5,744 nt of DNA, taken from the NCBI GenBank assembly GCA_002452555.1, contig DKER01000208.1, positions 286 through 6,029 of the forward strand, in the 5' to 3' direction. Of the stretch, positions 1-5,743 are shown piece by piece. Position 1 is the stretch's first letter. Each line of letters begins with the position of its first letter. Position numbers and translations under genes: made by a program. The notes below the pieces were generated by a model. That model did no database searches, was not told where the DNA came from, and saw only the letters and a program-made list of their open reading frames with translations. The DNA is from Fidelibacterota bacterium UBA6817 (GTDB lineage: Bacteria > Fidelibacterota > Fidelibacteria > Fidelibacterales > Fidelibacteraceae).

Positions 1-2
1 GT

Positions 3-197
3 CCGAGGGCAGCCCAATATCTGATTGCAACTGCCAAAACACGGGCAGCAATTTACGGCAGACCTACACCGGATGAGTCTGATATTACGGCATTAACTAT
101 TCCTGTCCTTCAGCACAGGGTTTTGCGGACATTTGCAGCTGAAGCTGAACATGTGACCATTACTGACATAATCAGTCATATAACCCGAAGCAAGTGA
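3..197 (+). CDS. MoxR-family AAA+ ATPase, C-terminal fragment (5' end outside window)
   Basis: Only the last 64 residues are present, read in frame from base 3 to a TGA at 195-197. The fragment begins PRAAQYLIATAKTRAAIYGR and continues with PTPDESDI and a PVLQHRVLRTFAAEAE segment. This matches the sensor-2/lid end of MoxR ATPases, where a (S)PRA motif is followed by a helix, a 'G-R-x-x-x-T-P-x-D-I' turn and a 'VL-x-H-R' helix. MoxR proteins are cytoplasmic AAA+ chaperones, usually encoded beside DUF58 and VWA proteins and thought to help mature or insert metal into partner proteins. The P-loop and Walker B lie upstream and cannot be checked. The DUF58 gene follows after 3 bases in the same reading frame, which fits a co-transcribed pair. 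Family assignment is fairly secure from the motif and the neighbour; the exact MoxR subgroup is not determinable. Confidence 0.85.
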   Translation, partial: PRAAQYLIATAKTRAAIYGRPTPDESDITALTIPVLQHRVLRTFAAEAEHVTITDIISHITRSK

Positions 198-200
198 CCT

Positions 201-1097
201 ATGTCTTCTTTGAATCAGTCGCAGGCTATCCGTCTTTCGGATTTGATCCTGTTTGATACGCTGGATCTTCAGGTAAAAAGAGTTGTGGAAGGTTTTATTC
301 TGGGGCTGCACAGTTCTCCGTACCATGGGTTCAGCGTGGAGTTCTCCCAGCATAAAGCCTATAACCCGGGTGATGATATCCGGCGGCTGGACTGGAAAGT
401 ATTTGGCCGCACCAACCGATATTATATCAGACAGTATGAGCAGGATACAAACCTGTCGGCATATCTGCTCCTTGATGCCAGCCGATCCATGGCTTTCGGA
501 AAACCCTATAATAAATTTTTTGCTGCTTCTGTTATTGCAGCTTCACTTGCGATGCTTTTGGTACGGCAAAATGATGCGGCAGGTCTCTGTCTTTTTCAGG
601 ATAAATTGACAAAGATCTTGCCTCCCAAGGCAGTTCAATCCTATCCGTATGAAATGATGAAAATTCTGTCCGATGTGGACATCGTAGGGAAAACCGCTAC
701 TGCGGCAGCACTCCACCAGCTGGCTGAAATGATACAACACAAAGGATTAGTCATTCTAATATCCGATCTTTTTGATGATGAAAATGAAATCCTTAACGGT
801 ATCCGGCATTTCCGTCATTACGGACATGAAGTTATGGTCGTTCATATCTGGCATCAGGATGAAATTGAATTAAAACACAGAAAAAAAACCGAATTTATTG
901 ATATGGAAACGGGGGCGAGGCTAAAGGCTGACAATCGTCGAATCCGGGATGACTATATCTTAGCTCAGAAAAGACTATGTCGTTTTTATCTTGAAAAACT
1001 GGGGGATATGGGCGTTGATTATATTTTTTTCAGGACTGACGATGATATTCGAACCGTATTGATGGAGTATTTGCTCAAACGAAAAGAGATGATGTAA
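201..1097 (+). CDS. DUF58 domain protein (VWA-like fold), MoxR partner
   Basis: This is a 298-residue protein, the usual length of the short, soluble DUF58 class. The hallmark block lies at residues 36-81: G-L-H-S-S-P-Y-H-G, then YNPGDDIRRLDWKVFGRT, then the YIRQYEQD stretch. It runs into a VWA-type metal site. DASRS at 92-96 fits the MIDAS D-x-S-x-S motif, T165 in GKTATAAAL is the likely MIDAS Thr, and ISDLFDD at 187-193 gives the later Asp (D189). No signal peptide or transmembrane helix is evident, so it is probably cytoplasmic or peripheral. The ATG follows the MoxR stop by 3 bases. There is no strong Shine-Dalgarno, so translation is probably coupled to moxR. The precise function of DUF58 proteins is poorly known; they are inferred MoxR clients or co-factors. 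It is followed by a convergent gene 12 bases away rather than the BatA/BatB-like VWA membrane proteins often found next in this operon type. Confidence 0.92.
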   Translation: MSSLNQSQAIRLSDLILFDTLDLQVKRVVEGFILGLHSSPYHGFSVEFSQHKAYNPGDDIRRLDWKVFGRTNRYYIRQYEQDTNLSAYLLLDASRSMAFGKPYNKFFAASVIAASLAMLLVRQNDAAGLCLFQDKLTKILPPKAVQSYPYEMMKILSDVDIVGKTATAAALHQLAEMIQHKGLVILISDLFDDENEILNGIRHFRHYGHEVMVVHIWHQDEIELKHRKKTEFIDMETGARLKADNRRIRDDYILAQKRLCRFYLEKLGDMGVDYIFFRTDDDIRTVLMEYLLKRKEMM

Positions 1098-1109
1098 AAT
1101 CGTCAATAC

Positions 1110-2330
1110 TCAGTTTTCAATCATTTCTTTTTTAACAAGCCTTTTTTTCGGCTTATCCATATTAAAATATTTTACTTCACCCTGTATCATCGTGAGCTTG
1201 ACGCTAAAGTCATCGTCAAATGATGTAATATCGGCATTTCTCCCGGGGAGAATATAACCGGTTGATATCTGACGGCTCAAAACGGTCACCGGATTACAGG
1301 ATGCCATACGCAAAGCATCATCGACATCAAATCCCATACCTACAAGGTTTTTAACACCTTTGATCATGGTTAATGCAGAGCCGGCGATTGTATTGTCTGA
1401 TTTACGTTTGAAAACACCTTCATCGCAAAAAACTTCTTCATTGTTTGCCATCAGGCACCCGGATTTTTGTTCAGTCGGTTTTAATGAATCCGTAACCAGA
1501 ACCATTTTATTGATCGGTTTAATATCCCTGAGCAGTTTAACGATAGCAGGATGTAAATGAAACCCGTCAGCAATAATTTCACAAGACACATTGGGATGAA
1601 TCATAATGGCGCCTACAACACCCGGGTCCCGGTGGTGTAAACGGCGCATGGCATTAAAAAAATGGGTTGAATGAAGAATTCCTGCCTGTATACCTTCCAG
1701 CATATGGTCGTATGTTGCATTGGAGTGACCGGCAGATAAAACGATACCCTTTTTGGTGCAATACAATGCCAGGTCATGCATATTTTTCAATTCCGGTGCA
1801 ACCGTCATGATGGAAATATTGTTTCCGGATTCTCGGATATACCGGTCCATAAGATTCAGATCGACTTCTTTCATATAATCTGTCGGCAGAACTCCCGATT
1901 TTTCTCTGGACACAAAGGGTCCTTCCAAGTGAAGTCCGTATATCTTTGCTCCGGGTTCAATTCCAATTGAAACACGAACGTTCCGGATAGCGTTGATAAA
2001 ATCTTTATCTGCCTGTGGATAAAGGGTTGGACAGAATCCGGTTACGCCATACTCAACCAGTGTTTTTGACATTTCCAGAATGGCATCAACACTGCCGTCA
2101 GATGTATCAAAACCGTTAATTCCATGGATATGCGTATCCACAAATCCGGAAGATACCCAGGCGCCATCCATATCAAAAACTTTCATATCTTTGGGCCAGC
2201 TTCTCTGCTTAAACCGCTTCTCATTCATAACATCCGATATTTTCCCATCGATAATGATAATAGATGAATCTTCCAGGACAGTTACTCCCGTGAAAACCCT
2301 GGCGTGACGCAAACAGACTGTATTTGTCAT
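1110..2330 (-). CDS. nagA: N-acetylglucosamine-6-phosphate deacetylase
   Basis: NagA hydrolyses GlcNAc-6-phosphate to glucosamine-6-phosphate and acetate in the cytoplasm, the committed step in catabolism or recycling of GlcNAc from chitin-like polymers and cell wall. The 406-residue amidohydrolase-fold protein has all the landmark blocks. These are VDTHIHG at 64-70 (H67 and H69), GLHLEGPF at 132-139 (metal-ligand Glu E136), AGHSNATYDH at 200-209 (H202), HFFNAM at 223-228 (H223), HRDPGVVGAIM at 233-243 (R234, phosphate-contact position), DGFHLHP at 255-261 (H258), VTDS at 279-282 (catalytic Asp D281) and TIAGSA at 314-319. The terminal LPGRNADI at 361-368 is typical of the composite beta domain. 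The HxH motif resembles the Bacillus-type binuclear enzymes rather than E. coli NagA, whose first site lacks it. The ATG start is supported by AAAGGA 6 bases upstream. The C-terminal tail is lysine-rich. It lies downstream of two glycan-hydrolase-like genes on the same strand. Confidence 0.95.
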   Translation of the reverse strand: MTNTVCLRHARVFTGVTVLEDSSIIIIDGKISDVMNEKRFKQRSWPKDMKVFDMDGAWVSSGFVDTHIHGINGFDTSDGSVDAILEMSKTLVEYGVTGFCPTLYPQADKDFINAIRNVRVSIGIEPGAKIYGLHLEGPFVSREKSGVLPTDYMKEVDLNLMDRYIRESGNNISIMTVAPELKNMHDLALYCTKKGIVLSAGHSNATYDHMLEGIQAGILHSTHFFNAMRRLHHRDPGVVGAIMIHPNVSCEIIADGFHLHPAIVKLLRDIKPINKMVLVTDSLKPTEQKSGCLMANNEEVFCDEGVFKRKSDNTIAGSALTMIKGVKNLVGMGFDVDDALRMASCNPVTVLSRQISTGYILPGRNADITSFDDDFSVKLTMIQGEVKYFNMDKPKKRLVKKEMIEN

Positions 2331-2336
2331 TTTATT

Positions 2337-2342
2337 TCCTTT
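2337..2342 (-). promoter_or_regulatory. Ribosome binding site of nagA
   Basis: On the minus strand AAAGGA is separated from the nagA ATG (2330-2328) by 6 bases. This supports that start codon. Confidence 0.7.
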
Positions 2343-2362
2343 ATGTATGTCATCCGTTGAAA

Positions 2363-2391
2363 ATTATAAAATAATTACTATAATTAAAAGA
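2363..2391 (-). promoter_or_regulatory. Candidate promoter of nagA (AT-rich)
   Basis: The minus strand carries TATAAT at 2368-2363, about 33 bases upstream of the nagA ATG. It overlaps TAATTTTC, which is close to the TAnnTTTG -7 element of Bacteroidota. Just upstream lie two TAATTA palindromes (2372-2377 and 2381-2386) separated by three bases, which could equally be an operator. No convincing -35 or -33 element is visible. The AT-richness makes chance matches likely, so this is a weak call. If correct, nagA can be transcribed independently of the upstream hydrolase genes. Confidence 0.3.
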
Positions 2392-2412
2392 TGAGTTCAC
2401 GTTTATAAGGTT

Positions 2413-2434
2413 ACTTTTTGCCCCCGGAAAAAGT
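2413..2434. repeat. Short perfect inverted repeat in the nagA upstream gap
   Basis: ACTTTTT (2413-2419) and AAAAAGT (2428-2434) form a perfect 7-bp inverted repeat around an 8-base loop, GCCCCCGG. It sits midway in the 151-base gap (2331-2481) between the T9SS-exported hydrolase and nagA. The stem is nearly all A-T and no T-run follows it in the direction of transcription, so it does not look like a normal intrinsic terminator. It could be a regulator site or chance. The rest of the gap shows only AT-rich sequence and no small gene. Confidence 0.35.
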
Positions 2435-2481
2435 TGATTATAAGAGGACATCAATGTATATAAATTATATCCCCGCATCCG

Positions 2482-4491
2482 TTATTTCAGCAACATTACT
2501 TTTCTCGACTGATGAATTCCCGGTCCGTTCAAAACGAGAAAATACAATCCGGAACTTAGATTTTCGCAATTATAAACTATGGTGTATTCCCCTTTATCCA
2601 TGAACTGCCATTTTATAAGATCTGCTTCTTTGCCGTTTATATCAAGGAGTGTTAAACTATATGCTCCTTTTTCCGGAATCTGATAGTGGATGTTCAGATG
2701 CGCATTAAAGGGATTAGGATACGTTGAAAGCAGGGTAAAATCATTTACGTTCAGCGGTTTTGCGTCCCTGACGGAAACCGGATCGCCTTCAGGCGTGAGG
2801 TGTCTGTTTATCTGGAATGATACGGCATCACCAAATACATATTGCCCGTTGACTGCTTGGGTAACAAGCTTGAGTACAGGCTGTCGCAATCCCTCGGGTA
2901 GGTAAACGGTTGCCGCATGGTTCCATCCCTTGATTCCCGGATTTTTCTGATTTATTCTGATAGTGTCAATTCCGTCAATATGGTACAAGTAATATGTGGC
3001 TTCGGTTGTGGCATTGATTTGTCTGTTAACATAAATATACACGTTATACCAGCCGTTTTCGGAAAGATCAGCATAATAGGTGAGCGTATCCATTGAATTT
3101 ACCGGCGCGTAATAACAGTGTCCGCCGTGTAGGGGAATATCACCCGTATAGGACAGCCATCCTGCTGTAGCAGTCACCTGGCGGGAATTTTCATGAATAA
3201 TGCCGGTTTTCGGGCGCCATGCTTTACCCTGCCTGAATGGAGGAACAGCCGAATTTTTATAGTAAGTTGCTTTCAGTTTGTCTCCCAGCTGATTGTTGTT
3301 TTTCCGCAATCCTTCATAAAAGAAAAATGCTTCACCTTTAACATTCCTGTCCCGGTTTGCCTGCATAGCCTGCATCAGATAATCTTCGGAAATAATATAT
3401 GAACCCACATTCATCAGAATTCCGGCAAAATATGCATGTCGGTGATTTGGATAATTCTGGAGTGACGATTCCAACGTGCTTACATATTCGGAATATGAAT
3501 ATCTGTAAAGTTGCGGGATGACATCATCGCAGATTTCCTCATTCATCCATGTATAGGGATCCTGGAGATATTCATGATAGCACCATGGATAAACACTGGG
3601 ACTTGATGAAAAACTCAGGTTGGCATCATAAGCCTTAACCGAATCCCGAACTTCCCTGAACCAGTCATTCATTTTATCGGCCCGCCAGCGTTTCCAAGCG
3701 GCATTGTTGTAATCGGCAGGCGGTGCCTGACCATCGTGTTCGGACTTGTAAATATTAACGGTTACGGAATCATATCCTCCTTCAACAGGCATGGCTGGTA
3801 TGCGATCCGAATATTCCAGTCCGTCGATATCATATTTTCGGCTGACTTCCATTGTCAGATCACGGATCATGGTCTGAACCTCGGGATTTATGGCGCTCAT
3901 CCAGTAAAAATTGTTTTTCCATGCCAGTTTCCCGTCATTTGCCCGAAGTCCCCAATGAGGTTTTGCTTTCAGTATATAATCGGGATTTTCCTGATAACTG
4001 CTGGTCCAGTAAGACGCAAAACCATATTCGAACCATGGTAAAACTTCCATACCTCGTGCATGAGCTTCCACAATAAACGCAAGAATGGGATCCCGGCCCG
4101 TAAATGAAGGGTGAATTTTTCTGTTGCTGCCGAAGAGTTCGGACATGACATGACTGGGATAAAGGGTATGAACCCCGTCTGAACTGCTGGCGTTCCATAC
4201 AACGAGCAGAATCGTATTGATTCCAATCGATTCTAGGTACTCCATGGATTCTGCAATTTTAGCATCGGAAAACATGACATCACTGGCAACATTGGTAATT
4301 TTTACAGCTCTGAATTCCTCCTGAATATTGCCTGCAGCAACGGACGGGTAATGCAGAATTAGGAGAAGATTGAGAAAAAGTGTAAGAATAAGGCTGAGCA
4401 GGTTATTGCGTCGAACTCCCGGAAACCCGGTATCGGTTATGAGAGATTTTTTTTTGGAGTGACTTTGAAGGTTTGAAACAGGCGTTATCAT
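2482..4491 (-). CDS. Secreted GHL10-type glycosyl hydrolase-like protein with golvesin-like domain and T9SS type A sorting domain
   Basis: The 669-residue protein has four parts. A signal peptide (hydrophobic 31-47, likely cleavage after VAA at 51-53) follows an unusually long basic n-region of about 28 residues. A GHL10/DUF187 TIM-barrel domain (about 60-412) has PWFEYGF at 152-158, DIDGLEYSDR at 221-230, YPW-x-YHEYLQD at 301-311, IPQLYRYS at 325-332 and FFFYEGLRK at 389-397. A beta domain (about 432-562) with TYYADL, WYNVYIYV, a YYLYHIDG strand and VFGDAVSF resembles golvesin C-terminal/Xly-type carbohydrate-associated modules. A T9SS type A sorting domain (about 590-669) opens with YPNPFN and ends KVMLLK. 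It is therefore predicted to cross the outer membrane and be attached or released outside. Family members are putative glycan hydrolases; E. coli DigH acts on denuded peptidoglycan strands. Substrate here is unknown. The ATG overlaps the upstream stop (ATGA). No alternative ATG, GTG or TTG was found between M1 and the hydrophobic core. S228 replaces an Asp seen in its paralog, so activity is uncertain. Confidence 0.88.
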   Translation of the reverse strand: MITPVSNLQSHSKKKSLITDTGFPGVRRNNLLSLILTLFLNLLLILHYPSVAAGNIQEEFRAVKITNVASDVMFSDAKIAESMEYLESIGINTILLVVWNASSSDGVHTLYPSHVMSELFGSNRKIHPSFTGRDPILAFIVEAHARGMEVLPWFEYGFASYWTSSYQENPDYILKAKPHWGLRANDGKLAWKNNFYWMSAINPEVQTMIRDLTMEVSRKYDIDGLEYSDRIPAMPVEGGYDSVTVNIYKSEHDGQAPPADYNNAAWKRWRADKMNDWFREVRDSVKAYDANLSFSSSPSVYPWCYHEYLQDPYTWMNEEICDDVIPQLYRYSYSEYVSTLESSLQNYPNHRHAYFAGILMNVGSYIISEDYLMQAMQANRDRNVKGEAFFFYEGLRKNNNQLGDKLKATYYKNSAVPPFRQGKAWRPKTGIIHENSRQVTATAGWLSYTGDIPLHGGHCYYAPVNSMDTLTYYADLSENGWYNVYIYVNRQINATTEATYYLYHIDGIDTIRINQKNPGIKGWNHAATVYLPEGLRQPVLKLVTQAVNGQYVFGDAVSFQINRHLTPEGDPVSVRDAKPLNVNDFTLLSTYPNPFNAHLNIHYQIPEKGAYSLTLLDINGKEADLIKWQFMDKGEYTIVYNCENLSSGLYFLVLNGPGIHQSRKVMLLK
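4447..4455 (-). repeat. 9-base poly-A tract (coding strand) in the signal-peptide region
   Basis: The coding (minus) strand has nine consecutive A covering codons 13-15 (Lys-Lys-Lys) of the T9SS-exported hydrolase. Losing or gaining one base would put the ribosome on an early stop: one shifted frame meets TAA within a few codons and the other at about 14 codons. Such a tract can act as a slippage or phase-variation site. It could also simply encode the basic n-region of the signal peptide. Confidence 0.6.
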
Positions 4492-5615
4492 TTATAAAAT
4501 TCTTCCTTTAACAGTTTGGCTGTACGATCATTCTCTTTCCTCAATCCCTCGTAGAAGAAAAATACTTCGCCATTGTATCCTGATTCCCGGTTATGGGCAA
4601 TCACATTTCGCAGAAACTCATCATCCATGGTGTATTTTCCCAGATTCAGAAGAACACCCGGTATCATCGGACAATGATCACCGGACAGTTCCAAAACATC
4701 CGGATCCATAGATTTCAGCGTATTTTTATATGCTTCGATATTATAGCGGTAAATTTGCGGGATCATAAGATCACAATAACCACCCTTGATCCAGGCAGGC
4801 CAGTCCTGAAGGTATTCGTCGTAAGCCCACGGATAGATATTGGGAGCCCAGCTGACAATGAGATCCCGTCGTACGGCTTTCACGCTTTTATACACATCCT
4901 CCGCAAAAGCATTCAGGATATCGCCCCGCCATTTTTGCCATGCAGGATCGCGGTAATCATAGGGAGGTTCGTTACCGTTGTGTTCTGCTTTGTACCGATT
5001 AATCGTATAATCCGAGTATCCGCCTTCAATGGGATTGGCCGGCAGCCGGTCATCACCCTGTATTCCGTCCACATTATAATTTTCAACGACTTCCAGAATT
5101 AATGATTTAATAAAATCCTGAACCTCGGGGTGATACGGGTTCATCCACTCGAAATTATTTTTGGTCAGCAGATTTCCGTCCCTGTCTTTAGCAGCCCAGT
5201 GGGGATATTTGGCAAGAATATGTCCCCCGTTTGCATTGTAGGAAGATGAGAACCCGAACTCGAACCACGGTATAACGAGAAACCCTTTTTTATGAGCATA
5301 ATCCGTAAGAATTTTCAAAGGGTCATGTCCTTCAAACACCGGATCGATCAATAACCCGAATTTCTCTTCCATGATTTTACTGGGATACATGGTTTTTCCC
5401 TGATTCCACACAACGGGAAACAGGGTATTGAACCCATGTTCATAAAGGAAATCAACGGCTTCCCGGATTGATTCCTGACTTTCAAGGACTCTGCTGTCAA
5501 CGTTGGTTATCCAGACACCCTTGATCTCTGACAAATCGGGTGAATTCTTTTTTTCTCCCGAACAGGATGTCATGAAAGGGATCAGGATTGTCAAAAAGCA
5601 GAACACATATCTCAT
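4488..5615 (-). CDS. GHL10-type glycosyl hydrolase-like lipoprotein
   Basis: This is a 375-residue protein from the ATG at 5615-5613. That start is preferred over an in-frame TTG at 5630, which would overlap the upstream stop, because GAGAGG lies 7 bases before the ATG and the ATG gives a compact signal peptide. The N-terminus is a lipoprotein signal: MRYVFCFLTILIPF, then MTSC with the lipid-anchor Cys at 18, followed by a polar linker. The rest is one GHL10/DUF187 barrel. It contains PWFEFGF at 116-122, VDGIQGDDR at 182-190 with the Asp pair D188/D189, IEGGY at 196-200, YPWAYDEYLQDW at 261-272, IPQIYRYN at 285-292 and FFFYEGLRK at 352-360. The family includes E. coli DigH, an outer-membrane lipoprotein that cleaves denuded peptidoglycan glycans. 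The same role is plausible but unproven here. It is paralogous along its whole length to the barrel of the next gene, whose ATG overlaps its TGA by 4 bases, so the two are translationally coupled. Confidence 0.88.
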   Translation of the reverse strand: MRYVFCFLTILIPFMTSCSGEKKNSPDLSEIKGVWITNVDSRVLESQESIREAVDFLYEHGFNTLFPVVWNQGKTMYPSKIMEEKFGLLIDPVFEGHDPLKILTDYAHKKGFLVIPWFEFGFSSSYNANGGHILAKYPHWAAKDRDGNLLTKNNFEWMNPYHPEVQDFIKSLILEVVENYNVDGIQGDDRLPANPIEGGYSDYTINRYKAEHNGNEPPYDYRDPAWQKWRGDILNAFAEDVYKSVKAVRRDLIVSWAPNIYPWAYDEYLQDWPAWIKGGYCDLMIPQIYRYNIEAYKNTLKSMDPDVLELSGDHCPMIPGVLLNLGKYTMDDEFLRNVIAHNRESGYNGEVFFFYEGLRKENDRTAKLLKEEFYK

Positions 5616-5622
5616 CTTTATA

Positions 5623-5628
5623 CCTCTC
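5623..5628 (-). promoter_or_regulatory. Ribosome binding site that decides the lipoprotein start
   Basis: GAGAGG on the minus strand lies 7 bases before the ATG at 5615-5613 and overlaps the stop codon of the upstream SGNH gene. An upstream in-frame TTG (5630-5628) shares a base with this site and therefore cannot use it, so the ATG is the better start. Confidence 0.65.
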
Positions 5629-5743
5629 AATATATTGATTTTTTGAAATAAGCCAGAATGTGACGGGCGATAAAATCATGACCTTCCGGTGTGGGGTGGA
5701 CCTTATCCTCCGACCATTTTTTTTCGTTGCTCTTGATCAGTTC
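5627..5743 (-). CDS. SGNH/GDSL-type hydrolase, C-terminal fragment (5' end outside window)
   Basis: Only the last 38 residues are present, ending with a TGA at 5629-5627. They contain the segment WSEDKVHPTPEGHDFIARHI, the block V signature of SGNH/GDSL hydrolases in which the Asp and His of D-x-x-H-P complete the Ser-Asp-His active site. These enzymes are esterases or deacetylases acting on lipids, sugars or glycan O-acetyl groups. The catalytic Ser (block I) and the signal peptide, if any, lie outside the window, so substrate and location cannot be judged. Its stop lies 11 bases before the ATG of the GHL10 lipoprotein, which suggests one operon. The neighbourhood would fit a glycan O-acetylesterase, but that is inference. 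Confidence 0.75.
   Translation of the reverse strand, partial: ELIKSNEKKWSEDKVHPTPEGHDFIARHILAYFKKSIY

Noticed and set aside
195..197. TGA read as a sense codon (recoded genetic code) joining moxR to DUF58
   Set aside because: TGA also ends nagA, the GHL10 lipoprotein and the SGNH gene exactly where their families should end, and Trp is encoded by TGG throughout.
93..353. Minus-strand open frame of 86 codons across the moxR-DUF58 junction
   Set aside because: It overlaps two well-supported plus-strand genes, crosses their conserved motifs, and its translation has no domain-like character.
2413..2434. Inverted repeat considered as a rho-independent terminator for the exported hydrolase gene
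   Set aside because: The stem is A-T pairs apart from one G-C pair, the GC-rich part is in the loop, and no T-run follows on the minus strand.
2418..2603. Plus-strand open frame of 61 codons starting in the nagA upstream gap
   Set aside because: Most of it lies antisense to the conserved T9SS sorting domain, and there is no good ribosome binding site or recognisable product.
4593..5102. Plus-strand open frame of 169 codons opposite the GHL10 lipoprotein gene
   Set aside because: It is antisense to a clearly real gene with conserved motifs, has no recognisable family features, and similar shadow frames occur opposite the paralog.
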